A stretch of 64,000 bases of DNA, taken from the NCBI GenBank assembly GCA_028753945.1, contig JAPNXP010000008.1:1302001-1366000 (forward strand). The letters run 5' to 3'. This document shows positions 1 to 11,556 of the stretch, in pieces. This DNA comes from Hexactinellida sp. DTS-2022 (Eukaryota; Porifera; Hexactinellida). A program made the translations under genes and the position numbers. Below the pieces are notes generated by a model that was given only the letters and a program-made list of their open reading frames with translations, was not told the DNA's origin and did not search any database. Position 1 is the first letter of the stretch; the number at the start of each line of letters is the position of its first letter.

Positions 1-620
1 AATATGTAGAACTAATTTATTTGAAATCCAATTAGAGCACAATAATACACTAATATTCCACAATTTTGGAAAATATTTACTCGAGTATTTTGACAAAAAG
101 TGATGACACATACTTTCTCTTTAAATCGATATAACGCCGTTAACATGCAAGTAATCCTTTGTTTCTAAACAAGAACAAATACGACTATCTTATTAGTTAT
201 CAGATCTCAAAATTTGAACAATTCTGCATCAGTAAACCAAAGTTACGTCATTTTCAAAAAATTGATAAATCAGTATTTCATGAACCATGGAACACGAAAA
301 ATACATTTATTTGAGTTATATCAATCATAACTCTATATTAGCCAAACCAAATCTCCTAAATAGTTATTATTTATTCTAATATCTTGTTGCGAGAATTTGC
401 AGGGTGAAATTTTAACATTTCGAATATATGAAAGCAAGTGGAGCAGTACACTTTTATGCTACGTCAACATCACAAATTCTGAAATTTTTGATTTTTTGAT
501 TGAAATCGATTGAGAATACAAAACCATGTCTAAATCCGAATTTTCACGAAATTTGAATGATTAGATCGATCTGTTTTCCTCCTGTTACAACGTGTATCAT
601 TAGGCAGTATACGGTAAAAG
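1..620. other. AT-rich stretch without recognisable feature
   Basis: No reading frame, terminal inverted repeat or repeat shared with the rest of the window was seen here. It lies outside the repeat that begins near 621. Confidence 0.4.
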
Positions 621-957
621 TGCTGTTTGACGATGTACATGTTGCCCAGTCAGTTTAATGACCGTTCTTGTGACTTATTTAGCTAATGTTCGCTGAATCT
701 CTACTTCAATCTCTACTTCATAATTAGTATTAATTACCATATATGGGTATGTATATTTGATTACGTCATTGTGGTTAAATCCGAGGAGAAATCATTCTCA
801 AATCATTTTAGATGTTTCCAGCGTATTTGAAAACCTAAGTTTAGTTTATTCCAAGACGATAGGTAATTTGTTTTACGAGCAATTAGAAAGTAAATACTGG
901 CCTGGAAATAAAATGGCAAATACTTGACTTATCTAGCTGTATAATATATAGTAGGCC
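621..957 (+). repeat. Dispersed repeat R3, copy 1
   Basis: About 340 bp nearly identical to 59797-60139 (same strand) and to the reverse complement of 56190-56425. All copies end in TAGTAGGCCATGA. The other two copies form the inverted arms of the element at 56190-60139, so this one is probably a single terminal arm of a related element, left next to the LINE. Confidence 0.75.
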
Positions 958-1279
958 ATGACTGGAACAAGAGCTTTTTAAAGGTTGCGACTGAGTTAAC
1001 TTGTTTAATAGAAGTAGGTAGGGAATTAACATGCTCTGCAGCATCATAGGCAAAAGACCTTTTGAATAGAGAGATATTCGCCCTAGGAATATAAAAGTTG
1101 CTTACAGAAGTCCGGGATACCATTTGGTGAGTGTTAATTGCGGCAATTTCAGTGAACATTTTCTAACATAGTTGGGCACTAAACCATTAATAGCCTGAAA
1201 AGTCACTACACACCTGCGTTACGAAATAAAAGGCTCAATTGAAAGCCATTTTAATTTCTTAAATAACGGTCTATGCGAG

Positions 1280-2466
1280 TCAAAAACTGACATCAAGAAT
1301 ATATCTTGCACATCTTTTTAGAGTAATCAGTAAGCTGTTTAAATCTCCTGAACCAGTACCTCCCCAAACTGAACTTGCGTAACTTATGAAGGAACTAATA
1401 AACGCATCGAAATATCTCATCCTTGAAAAAAATGGCAAAAATTTCTTTATCCGATTTAAAACATTTAGACGGAAGTTAATTTTCTTAATTAAAGAACTGA
1501 AATGTCGGGACCACGATAGTCTATCATCAAAAACAATTCCTAAATGGTTGTGGCTTGAAACATTGTCGAGCAGATAATCACCCCAGTAGATATCTAAGCG
1601 ATTGTTGGTTAAGTGCATTTGTTTTTGACATGTACAGATAAGCATCGAGTAAGACTTTTCCAAATTGATAACCATTCTGTTGTCTCTGCTCCAACTTTTG
1701 ATACGTACAACATCACGGTTTAGATTGGCATTAACTGTTTCCAAACTAGAACTAGATGTATAAAGAGAACAGTCATCAGCATACATGGTCGTATTTGATT
1801 CCAAAATATAGAATACCAAATCATTTGTAAAAGTAATAAAGAGTAGTGGTCCTAGAATTGAACCCTGAGGAACTCCGCAAGGGATGGTTCTAGAATTAGA
1901 GAGCCAATTTTCAAACGAGACCTGTTGTGAACGGCATGCAGGTAACTTTGAAATCAATCGGGGGATCTAGAGCAGGATTCCGAAAACTTTCATATATGTA
2001 TATCAGGCCACATAATCTTAACTTAATTTTCCTCAGGCCGCAAACTATATCGAGAAATCTTTCGGAATTTATTACAAAACTATTATGTTATTGTAATACT
2101 AGAACTATACTAATTTATAAGCAAATAACGGGCTCTAGTCAAAAGGTAATAATCAGTGTGTATATGTGTAGAGGCCAGATGAAATTAGAAATGTCTCTCA
2201 GGCCACACGTGATACAAATTTTCATTGGGCAATCAGGTCACACATAAGGTTGTTTCAGGCCGCATGCGGCCTGAAAAACCTAGTTTGCGGAACCCTGATC
2301 TAGAGGAAAATTTATACAGCTGTAACTTTTTTAGAAGAATAGAATGATTCACAAGATCAATTGCCTTCCTGAAGTCTAATGAAACAAGACCGACAATTTC
2401 TTTCTTATTGAGGCAATCATAACAGTCTTGCGTCAGTTTTAATAAGAGGTTTCGCATTTGTGACAA
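1280..2466 (-). pseudogene. LINE reverse transcriptase, fragmented
   Basis: The palm-domain boxes are legible: GLVSLDFRKAIDLVNH (catalytic Asp of motif A, in the 2298-2466 part), then GVPQGSILGPLLF and TMYADDCSLY (the catalytic Asp pair) in the 1280-1957 part. A hAT-type MITE (1973-2297) splits the domain between motif A and the GVPQG box. Its 8-bp target duplication shows the insertion came after the LINE. Ile replaces the usual Phe/Tyr in the KAIDLVNH motif. The enzyme would have copied LINE RNA at a nicked target site, and this copy cannot encode it. Confidence 0.85.
1973..2297. mobile_element. hAT-type MITE inside LINE RT
   Basis: Ends are CAGGATTCCG and CGGAACCCTG (inverted). The perfect 8-bp direct duplication ATCTAGAG flanks it at 1965-1972 and 2298-2305. 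There is no coding capacity. Confidence 0.9.
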
Positions 2467-3463
2467 TTACGAAAACCAGATTGAGCATCTGAAATGAGAT
2501 TAAAACTATGTAAATATGAATTTAGAGATTTGCAACGTGCCTCTCAAGTACTTTCGATAGTAACGGAAGTAGAGAAATGGGTCGATAGTTTAGATCGATT
2601 AGATATGTTGCGAGATTTATGAAGCGGTATTACCTTGCTTTTTCCCACCGAGAGGGAAATTTACCAGTCCTGATACTGAGGTTAAGAATTTTTGATAATG
2701 TTCGAGAAATAATAGGTGACGAGATCTTAAGAATTTTGCCCCCGATGGTATCTAGACCAGCAGCTGTAGATTTCAATGATTGTATTTGTTTGAGCACAAA
2801 TTCTGAGGTTAAGGGTTTAATTTCAAAAAAGTAATCGACAGGAACGTTGTTATCTACAAAACTTTCTAATAAGGAAAAGTCAGGCGAACTCTCCGAGGTT
2901 TAATTAATTAAACTGAGATGAGATGTTAGAGAATTAGTTGTTGAATTCCTCAGCTATTAATTTGGGTACTAAAACTAAATTATCGTTAATTTTTAAGCTG
3001 AGATGAGCAGGAGAAATCTTCTTTGGGACCAGTTCATTGAGGATATTCCAAAAACATTTCAGATCAGATTTGTGGTATGTAAGTAAGGTAACATAATGGG
3101 AAGATTTGGCTTCAGAAATTAGTTTGTTTACTTTATTTATCCACTGTTTTCAATGTGTAATGTTCCGGGATTTCGCGAAGCCATCGCGGATTTTCATGGC
3201 ATTTTAGTATTCCCTCATTAATCCATGTAGGCTGGGATAGATGCTTAACCCTTCTTTTTTTGATCGGTAAGTGCTTATCAATAACTTTGGTAAATAATTG
3301 ATACCACGCTTCTAACATATCGTCAACATAATTTTCAAAAATATCTAATATGTTCCAAGCTGAGTTAGAGAGATCATTAAGGAACTCCGTCTCGTGAATA
3401 GTTTGAAAGACCTATGCGTTATATAGATGTGCTCTTGCTTAACAGAGAGTTTCCTCTTAAATA

Positions 3464-4110
3464 TCAAACAAATAGGGAAGTGGTCACTACACCCAATTTA
3501 GGTATCTTCACTTGGTTTATATTCTCAAGATGAGAAATGTAAGCATGGTCAATTATGGAAACTGAAGTGGTAGTGACTCTAGTATTTCCATGAAGAAGTT
3601 GGTGCATCCCATGGCTACGGACAAAGTCCGTAATCTGTCTGCATTTAGGATCAGCTTTATTTAGGTCGATGTTAAAGTCGCCCATTATCATTGTGATTTT
3701 AGATTCAGTTAATGCTGATACTACTTTGTCTTTAAAAATCGTTAACCAGGATGAGCTTGCTTCTGGGGGTCTGTAAACAAAAAACAGCAGTATAGGAGGA
3801 GCATGACAAAACTTGATCTCGACCAAAACAAATTCATCCTCAGTAGTCTCTAATTCTGTCCTCCTTATGAATGATAGAGAGTCTTTAATAAATAACGTGA
3901 TACTTCCTCCCTTTTTTGAAGAATATCGATCTTTTCTGACAAGCGAATATCCGGGGATTTTGATTTCAGCGTCTAAGTGAGTATTTAACCAAGACTCGGA
4001 TATTCCTAGAATTTCGGGTTCTTTTCACGGCTGAGAAAGAAGTAATCGTAGATCAGTCAGCTTTGAGTAGAGACCACGTAAATTCCAGTGGCATATTTTC
4101 AGTCCTTTGG
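3464..4110 (-). pseudogene. LINE endonuclease domain, decayed
   Basis: Reading the minus strand from about 4110 gives an endonuclease N-terminus (HWNLRGLYSKLTDL, then EILGISESWL). It continues through a YRPP segment to GDFNIDL and a C-terminal DHAYIS-like motif at 3464-3826. These are hallmarks of the EEP/APE endonuclease of CR1/Jockey-type LINEs. One in-frame stop near 4029 separates the two parts. The domain normally nicks target DNA to prime reverse transcription. Confidence 0.8.
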
Positions 4111-4124
4111 CCAGGTTAAATACC

Positions 4125-4810
4125 CAAAGGTGGGCACAGTTAATCAAAAAGTTAACTTCGTTAATCGTTAATCCGTTAACCAAAAAATTAACTTCGTTAA
4201 CAGTTAATCCGTTAATACGTTAAAAATGTAACGGAAGTTAACGTTAATCCGTTACAGTTAATTTATATTATACAAACAACAACAAGATCAGTATTTTTTC
4301 CATGAGACATCTCAAAAAGTGCTCTAACTATAAAATGTTCCTTTGTTGGGTGATTCAAGCTAAGATATATGCTAGCACAACCTTTATATCGTATAATCAG
4401 CGAATAATAAGGTAGATAAGTTGTTTAAGGAATGTTGACTAATATAGATATAAGATTCAATTTCACATAAGTGTCACTATCCAAAAATGACATAAAATCG
4501 AAAGTTTATGAAGTTTATAACTATAGCAAGATATTTAAAGTCTTCCAAAGTAGGTTAAACAGCCGTTAATACGCTCAAGATGCATATTGTGTGTGGGATA
4601 AAATACCTGTTGTTCAAAAACATTTGTTCGGTTATTGTAATAGAAACTATCAAGAATTCATAATTGCGTTAACGGACTATTAACGGACTTGTAAATGTAA
4701 CGGAAGTTAATTAAATCCGTTAACGATTTCAAAGTTAACTTAAAAGATAATCGTTAACGAAAAATTTAACTTCAGTTAATTAACGATTAACGGATTAGTG
4801 CCCAGCTTTG
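4125..4810. mobile_element. hAT-type MITE rich in GTTAAC/GTTAAT
   Basis: TIRs CAAAGGTGGGCAC and GTGCCCAGCTTTG, with a perfect 8-bp duplication TAAATACC (4117-4124, 4811-4818). Both ends carry dense runs of GTTAAC/GTTAAT/CGTTAA in inverted arrangement (4140-4260 and 4670-4800). It interrupts the 5' part of the LINE; the LINE-derived sequence may continue to about 4900. Confidence 0.9.
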
Positions 4811-5155
4811 TAAATACCATTGGAGAAGTAGTCATCAGGTAATAACAGAATAAATCTAACTGTTTAGTTTTTATTGAAGAGTTGTAAAGTTAGTAAAGCC
4901 AAAGTTATTACACCCATAACCAATTACAATTGGATGCCACGTAGTCTAAACAAACATCACACTATTCTTGTTGAAATTCATTTCTATAATACCTTGCGAA
5001 GATTTAATAATATTATTATAAATTTATTCTGCTTTTTATTCATTCCTTATTCAAACGATTGAGAGATGCAATGGATAAAGATGATCAACGTAATTCGATT
5101 TTCAACTTTAATATATATTTAATATAGAGAATCAATATTTAATCAATTAAATGTA

Positions 5156-5451
5156 TTCAATAGCTTTACCCATCGATTTAACGATGTTTCTCGGATCTTG
5201 TAAAGCTAGAAACTTAAGCCCTGATTCTTTAAGTGTGTTTAAAATAGTAAAACCTTCCATATTTAAATCTCAAATTAATATCAGAGTTGGTGAATTTGTA
5301 CATCACATTTTTCGACATATAGAAGATAGTTTGGCTTCCTTTAAACTTCCATATCTAGGAACTGCACAACGGCATTCCAAATCATCTTCGATACTTGTAT
5401 CCACGATGGTTGAAATGAAATACATCTCGGGTATAATTACTTTGTTCACTG
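5156..5451 (-). other. Possible exon pair of an unidentified gene
   Basis: A good splice acceptor (TTCATGTACAG, minus strand, ending 5451) is followed by an open frame of about 48 codons (CRCAVPRYGSLKEAK near its end). A second short frame (SGLKFLALQDPRNIVKSMG, ending IEYI-stop at 5147-5149) follows about 80 bp later. Composition and residues look protein-coding, but I do not recognise the product and no clean donor joins the two. A MITE sits immediately upstream (5497-5921). It may be the 3' end of a host gene or an old transposon fragment. Confidence 0.3.
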
Positions 5452-5496
5452 TACATGAACCTTTGGGCAAGTTTTTTATAATTTATTGGTTGTATG

Positions 5497-5921
5497 CAGT
5501 GGCGGCGCCAGGGGGGGCACGTGCCCCCCCACTGGAAAATGGTGCCCGCACACTTTTCAGATATCTTTAGCGAAATATGAACAATATTGAACATGAAAAA
5601 CAAGATTCAATCACAGTCTTCAAACATGAATGCCCAATCAATATTAAGTGTAAAATGCAAACAGTGTTATTACATTTGTAGTGTTCTGATTGATGAGTCT
5701 ACATGAGATGGCCAAAGCTGGTGGACCTGCTGCTAAACGTGCTCGCGTCCAGGGTCACCCGACGGTGGGGGAAGCTAAGGTGAACTGGGAAAATATGTGG
5801 ATTCTCGAGTCTCGACGGCAACTATGAATTCCTGCGTTTTTTTCCAAAAAGGTGTGCCCCCCTGGGTTCAGGTTTGCCCATCTGGTGCCCCCCCAGTGGC
5901 GGCGCCCTGGAGCGGCCACTG
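5497..5921. mobile_element. hAT-type MITE with GC-rich ends
   Basis: TIRs CAGTGGCGGCGCCAG and GGAGCGGCCACTG. The flanking 8-mers GTTGTATG (5489-5496) and CTTGTATG (5922-5929) match at 7 of 8 bases. There are G/C runs just inside each end. Confidence 0.8.
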
Positions 5922-6243
5922 CTTGTATGAATCCCAGCCTCATTTCAACGATGTTTAATTTCTTATCTGTTTGTATAATGTTTTAGCATGTGTGTGATAT
6001 AGTGATACTCTCTTAGTGATAACTTAATAACCTAGAATTAGTTTAGTCACTTCTCACTTATCGTAATTATTCGCGGGTGTTCTCTGCTATCATATCAACC
6101 ACTATATAAATCCTTATTGTAATCTTGTATTTACTTAGTTCACTTTTATTATTGTGATTGTGTACTAGTTAAACTATAATCTATATTGTATACTTGCTTC
6201 ATCACATGTGAATTGGTGGATTTGAGAGCCTTCCTGAGATTTC

Positions 6244-6463
6244 CAGGGCATTTCATGAGCTCGACATTTACAAATCGAGTCATCGATTCACTAATGACAA
6301 GGGACAAAATTGAATGACTCGGGTCGCCGAGTTAATTTACTCGCGACAAAATTGAATGACTCCAGTTACCGAGTCAATTGACTTGGGACAAAATTCGGTG
6401 ACTCGATGAATCGTGGTATCTCGCGAGTCACCGAATCTATCAAATGAATCGTGAAAAGTGCTG
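6244..6463. mobile_element. MITE of the GAGTCA/TGACTC family
   Basis: Starts CAGGGCATTTCATGAG and ends TCGTGAAAAGTGCTG. The interior is built of GACTCG / CGAGTCA words and the phrase GGGACAAAATT. A larger relative is at 19116-19639. The flanking 8-mers match only partly (GAGATTTC, CTCATTTC). Confidence 0.65.
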
Positions 6464-6647
6464 CTCATTTCCCCGTTTTATTCTATACACAAATAAATAT
6501 ATTTAAGAAATTGCGGGGAGTCAACTAGCCACTTATGCAAAGGGGGGCCAAATTTGGCCTAGGAGGGGACAACGTTGGCCAAGAGGGGGCCAAGACCCCC
6601 CCTGCCTCCCTAGTTACGCCCCTGCTACTACTACTACAACTACGGCA

Positions 6648-6700
6648 TATGACAGGCAGGGTTTCATCTACCCCCCCTAGATGAAACCCTGCCTGTCATA
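6648..6700. repeat. Perfect 23-bp-arm palindrome with C7 loop
   Basis: Arms at 6648-6670 and 6678-6700 are exact reverse complements around seven C. The arm contains CAGGGTTTCATCTA, the terminal sequence of the MITE family seen at 32278, 44967 and 56591, so this may be a collapsed, end-only copy. Confidence 0.85.
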
Positions 6701-7422
6701 CCCCCTAAGATTTATTACTGACCCCCACTCTCAGGAGGGGGTTTAATTAACTATAGCGAAATGTAAATTACCCCCCCCCACCTGACTTCAATTGGACTTC
6801 TTTAATTAAGCCCCCCCTGACTTCAATTTGACTCCGTTTAACCGCCCCTGAGGTAAAAGTCTAGATCCATCACTGATGACAGGTACTAATACCAGGCAAA
6901 AGCCAGTTGTGGTATAAATTTCGGATTATTCCAATACATTTGGCTCGTTATAGTAGTATATAGTAGAACCTCGTTAGTACGAACACAAGGGAACTGTAAA
7001 ATCCATTCGTCTTATCCCAGGCCTTCATCTAGCCCTAAGAGATCCGCGCACTCTAGGTGATGTTGATTTTTCAATCGCGTACCCAAATTTGCCAAAAATA
7101 GTATATTTACCTAGAAAAGACCAAAATTTGTATTAAAAATACTCTGGGTGCGCAATGCGCACCCAAATTAATTCCAATATCACGCACCGTTCCAGCATTT
7201 TCCTTAAAACACAAGGCTGGGAGCATCTATACCAGGGTTTTTTTTAACTTTCAAACCTTGGTGCAACTTAACGCGTTCTTGGTGTAACTCAACACTGCAT
7301 CGGCCGCGGCCGACCCTTTATCGTGGTATAATGCTACACTGCAGAGGCCGCTGCCGACCCGAATCGTGGTGTAACTGCCAAAAATCTTGGTGCAAATTTT
7401 ACACCAAGATCGGCCTTAAAAA
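6701..7422. other. Non-coding, MITE debris
   Basis: It holds G/C-run fragments, the start of a Tigger-type MITE (GTAGAACCTCGTTAGTACGAAC words near 6964) and, from 7232, a partial copy of the GGTGTAAC/GGCCGCGGCCG MITE that is complete at 43000-43123. The right end of that copy is replaced directly by the palindrome repeat at 7423. Confidence 0.5.
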
Positions 7423-9898
7423 TCCAAAATTGCAGACTGTGCCGACGCATGTTCCTTTGGTGGCACTATATTTTGTTGTTTGTTTATTGATAGTGCCTCC
7501 AAAGGAACATGCTGTCGGCACAGTCTGCAATTTTGGATTTTTTTTCGCCCAGTCATCAACGCCTCAAGGTGTCAAAAACCATTTGTTAATTGGTCCGAGT
7601 CACAAGGAATGGTAGATAAATTTGAAGTTTGTTTCTACCGTAAACCATCTTTAGTTTACTGCCATTCATTCATTATATATTGATAATAAGTTATATTAAT
7701 AGTTATTTATTTTAGCAATGTTATCCATGGTTGGTTGAGTTGAGTCAACAAATTCCTTGTATTATATTATTTAATTTAATCCATTGTATAGTAATACTAG
7801 AATTAAATAGAAGCCAGCTGGAATTTATAAGCTAAATCAATATAATTATCGCAAGTTGAATCACTAGAGTAGGATTTAACAAATTAAATCAATATAATTA
7901 TTACAAGTTGAAACAATGGAATTAGATTTCACAGTTTTATTGAAATTGAAGTGTGAGTAAACAAAGAAATTTCAACCCCCATTAATGGCAGAAATTAAAC
8001 CAATTTTAACAAATTTTCTTCTCCCATCAGACGCAGAATTTTAAGATGAATCTAAATATGAAATAAAATTTTGGGGTTATTAAAACATATTTTGAGTTAT
8101 GGACCAGACAAATTTTGAAAGGTGTTAAAGATGTGTCAAAAATTTCTTAATAAAAATTCGTAACCCCAGGTGCAAATTAGACGGTCCCTCCGCAACTACA
8201 TGCCAATTTTCAGCCCTCAATGTATACAGGTGTGGCCAGGGCACCTGCTACGGAGAAATAATAATAATAATAATAATAATAAAAATCCAAAATTGCAGCT
8301 GTGCCGACGCATGTTCCTTGGGGGCACTATATTTTGGTTGTGGTTTATTGATAGTGCAAAATTTGTCTGTATATCTCAATTTTAAAGACAATTCTTTATA
8401 ATAGGAAATACTCCATATAAGTGTCTTTTATGGAGTATTAGGCAAAAGTGTCTTTACTCGGCAAAAAGTGTCTTAGGGAAACGCCGGCTTTTGCCTAGGC
8501 AAAAATGTCCATTTATCTGATATTAAAAGACAATTTTCTTTCTAGTGCCTCCAAAGGAACATACTGTCGGCACAAGCTGCAATTTTGGATTTTTTTTCGC
8601 CATGTCATCATAACTATGAAGGTGTTAAATTATTTCAAAAAGGTGTTACAGAAGGCAACGACCCTTATTGAGTTGTAAGTTTCGTTTTTGATCACTTCAT
8701 TTCAAAGATATTCAAGTTTCAGTAGAATATAATAGCTGATGACTCAGCATTTTTTATGTGAGTGTTGGGTCATCACCCAACATCAACTAACCCATTTTAA
8801 ATATCGAATTAACAAAATTGTAAAAACACATTTTTTTGACGATGTCATAATCACCTCAAGGTGTCAAGACCCACTTGTATAGGTGGTACCTGGCATAAGG
8901 ACCAATTGATAAATTGAAAGTTTGTTTCTATCTTGAATCATCTCTGAAATTAATGAAATTTAGCTAATTAGTATAAATATCTAATTAATTTATAATTATT
9001 TAACACCATTATTATATACAGCAAAATAAATTAAGTTCAATTATTTGCAATTATTATTACTTTAAATTGAATTTCACTATAATATTTGAATTCCACGTAC
9101 TCGATAACCCCAATAATCCAATTGGAACCGTCTATAAGTTAAATACAAAAGGAATTAATTATAATTAATTACGTCAGTACATTAATTGTGCAAGAATATT
9201 CTCGCTGAAATATATATAATCACTTAATCTGTCGTTGTTGTGGAATGTTAAATCTTAACTGTTCTATCATCAACCATCTTGAGTTTAATGCCATTCATTC
9301 ATTATGTAGTGATAATAAGTTATATTATTTGTTAATTATTTTAGCAATGTTATCCATGGTTGGTTGAGTTGAGTCAACAAATTCCTTATATTATATTATT
9401 TAATTTAATCCATTGTATAGTAATACTACAATTAAATAGAAGCCAGCTGGAATTTATAAGTTAAATCAATATAATTATCGCAAGTAGAATCACTAGAGTA
9501 GGATTTAACAAGTTAAATCAATATAATTATCACAAGTTGAAACAATAGAATTAGATTTAACACTTTTAAAGAAATTGAAGTGTGAGTAAACAAAGAAATT
9601 TCAATCCCCATTTATGGCAGAAATTGACCCCTTTATTGAAAGATTTTTTCTCCCATCAGACGCAGAATTTTATGGTGTATCCAAATATGAAATAAAATTT
9701 GGGGGTTTATTAAAGCATATTTTGAGTTATGGACCAGACAAATTTTGAAAGGTGTTAAAGATGTGTGCAAAATTTCGTAATCAAAAATCGTAACCCCAGG
9801 TGCAAATTAGAAGGGCACTTCGCATCTACATGGCAAGTTTCAGCCCTCAATGTATAAAGGTGTGGCCAGGGTACCGTCTACGGAGAAAGAATAATAAT
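7423..9898 (-). repeat. Palindrome-repeat (R1) units, reverse orientation
   Basis: Two consecutive R1 units read on the minus strand. The long hairpin at 7423-7537 has arms TCCAAAATTGCAG...GTGCCGAC...CATGTTCCTTTGG...CACTAT and their complement. A body of about 700 bp follows and ends GGCACCTGCTACGGAGAAATAATAATAAT. A second hairpin at 8286-8589 is split by a ~190-bp insertion, and a second body runs to 9898. No ORF is conserved between units. Confidence 0.75.
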
Positions 9899-9923
9899 AT
9901 AAATAAAGGCAGTGATTCCAATA

Positions 9924-10108
9924 CTGGGCCACTATACTATACAGGGCCGTAGCCACTGGTCAGGTTGGTCAGGTTTCAACCTGACCACTTTTGGTTGGTT
10001 GGACAGGTTAACCTGAACCCTTGGTCCTGTTGGTACTGTATCCAGCCCGGTCTAACCTGACCACTTTTAATTGGTGGCTACGGCACTGCTATAGTATAGT
10101 CGGCACAG
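9924..10108. repeat. Short R1 palindrome split by MITE
   Basis: CTGGGCCACTATACTATA (9924-9941) and CTATAGTATAGTCGGCACAG (10089-10108) are the two halves of the short R1 palindrome, separated by the MITE at 9942-10088. Confidence 0.8.
9942..10088. mobile_element. Small hAT-like MITE (CAGGGCCGTAGCCAC)
   Basis: Inverted ends CAGGGCCGTAGCCAC and GTGGCTACGGCACTG. The interior repeats GGTCAGGTT words. The target lies in a palindrome, so only CTATA is clearly duplicated. It is related to the longer copy at 46581-46991. Confidence 0.7.
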
Positions 10109-10131
10109 TAATAAAGGCAGTGATTCCAATA

Positions 10132-10164
10132 CTGGGCCACTATACTATAGTATAGTCGGCACAG
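10132..10164. repeat. Short R1 palindrome
   Basis: An intact 33-bp copy of the near-palindrome CTGTGCCGAC-TATACTATAGTATAG-TGGCCCAG (minus orientation). Twelve further copies lie in this window. Confidence 0.85.
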
Positions 10165-10179
10165 TAAAAAAACCCCTGA

Positions 10180-10673
10180 TCTATACTATTAAAACACAAG
10201 ACTGGGTGTATATATTTGTTTGTATGTTCCGAGTTGATTGAACAAAGTGGACGGTTTCCAAATGAGATTTTTGGCATGTAGGGGTTAACTTTTGGCACCC
10301 GCCAACAATTTGAGCTTTCCACTCAAAATTTCTCACACCTCGACAAGTTATGACGTCATTGTCACATTTCGAGAACCCTAAAATTCACTTAATCGCACAT
10401 AATTCGCGTCCTCTAAGAGATAAAAATCTGAAAATTTAATAGAACATGCACATTAATGATGCGGACATGATGGCCACACCAGATCGCCACTATGCTAACT
10501 CATTATCGCATGATGACGAATCATTAAAATTTCACATTGTTAAATTTGACTATTTAGGCCTATTTACGCTTTATAATCAATGATAGAAGTATATAAACCA
10601 CACACCAACCGTGAAGCGGTTGGTTTGTTGTTGTATTCTGCCGCGAAGCGACCTAGCAAGCGAAGCGCGCTAG
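10180..10673 (+). mobile_element. Non-autonomous Helitron, copy 1
   Basis: Begins TCTATACTATTAAAACACAA directly after an A and ends CGAAGCGCGCTAG directly before a T, with GCGAAGCG/CGCTTCGC hairpin words just upstream of the 3' end. These are Helitron hallmarks (5' TC, 3' CTRR, A^T insertion, subterminal hairpin). Copies 2 and 3 lie on the minus strand at 38171-38669 and 54953-55428. No coding capacity. Confidence 0.85.
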
Positions 10674-11217
10674 TATATATATACACACTTAGCCATAGCA
10701 TTCGGCAATGATACGCACTCAAATTTCTGGACCAGGGATTGATTAGTATAGTCAACTAAATAGATGTAATTCAATTATTCTTCGAAATAAGTAATCTAGG
10801 GTGCTTCTACTTATGTAATTGTTTTTTATAAAGGTGTTCATGTACAAGACGCATTTTTTTGAGGTGCCACTTGGTCGACATGACGTCACTGTATTGTCTA
10901 ATAGTCCAAATATGCCAAAATTTTGAACGCATGTAAAATGTTCAATTTCGCTTTTTCAAACAAATTGCTTTGACTAGCCCATATACGAGTCATTTTACAC
11001 AAAATATCTCAGAATCAATTATGGAATGTTACCACGTTCCTCTGTTGCCTTGGAAAAGTGATTTGAATGATTGAGGTCATATCTCGATAAGAAATATAGT
11101 TACAGCTTAGTCAATGGATCCAATTGATAGCCCGTCATCAACTTCCTATTCAATGATAATACATTTCGATGCTCTATCTCAAACCAATTTTCTGAGAATT
11201 GTGATTATTGTAATATA
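10674..11217. other. Intergenic, no feature recognised
   Basis: AT-rich sequence between the Helitron and the MULE. No frame or repeat recognised. Confidence 0.4.
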
Positions 11218-11227
11218 CATTCAAACG

Positions 11228-11350
11228 CGACGCCGGAATTAGACCAACATCGAGGTAGGAATTTGATCAATGTTTGAGGTAGGAATCAGACCAACGTATT
11301 TTTTAAGTTAGGAATTAAACCAACGCAGAGGTAGGAATTAGACCACGTAT
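11228..11350 (+). repeat. MULE left TIR made of tandem subrepeats
   Basis: Four to five copies of GGTAGGAATTAGACCAACG with small changes (GGAATTTGATCAATG, GGAATCAGACCAACG, GGAATTAAACCAACG). The right TIR has the same words inverted. Repeated subterminal words in DNA transposons usually serve as transposase binding sites; that role is inferred here. Confidence 0.8.
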
Positions 11351-11538
11351 TTTAAAAATTATTGTACAATACGTAGATTTAGAATTGAAACAGTGCAACC
11401 ATACTAAAATGTAGTCAACAAAGGTGAATACATTTTGTTATTTCTCATCAAATTCGACAAATTGGTTGTTATTGTCTCAACAGCACTTATTTACAAAAAT
11501 CACTAGCTGTACTAGATTGTGTGTTTACTCGTATATTC

Positions 11539-11546
11539 TATAAAAG
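11539..11546 (+). promoter_or_regulatory. TATA-like box before MULE transposase
   Basis: TATAAAAG lies 11 bp before the first ATG (11557). That spacing is too short for a normal leader, so if the box is used, translation more likely begins at the next in-frame Met (11575, MNFEVVEG). Only the motif is seen. Confidence 0.3.
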
Positions 11547-11556
11547 TAAAAAATAA

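Larger units (their letters stand above)
929..4116 (-). mobile_element. Decayed non-LTR retrotransposon (CR1/Jockey-like LINE)
   Basis: In order along the minus strand come an apurinic-type endonuclease (about 4110-3464), a linker (3318-3133), reverse transcriptase with the LDFRKA box (near 2370) and the GVPQGSILGPLLF and YADD boxes (1957-1280), and the C-terminal tail (1159-929) with a YDAAEHVNSLPTSIKQV-like segment typical of this LINE group. The frame is broken by several shifts and by the MITE at 1973-2297. The 5' side is cut by the MITE at 4125-4810, and the 3' side abuts repeat R3. No complete ORF survives, so it cannot move on its own. Family assignment rests on motif order and is approximate. 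Confidence 0.85.

Noticed and set aside
7331..7683. ORFs over the long R1 hairpin (also at 21527, 39548, 39726)
   Set aside because: Frames differ between copies and read through both hairpin arms; no conserved protein.
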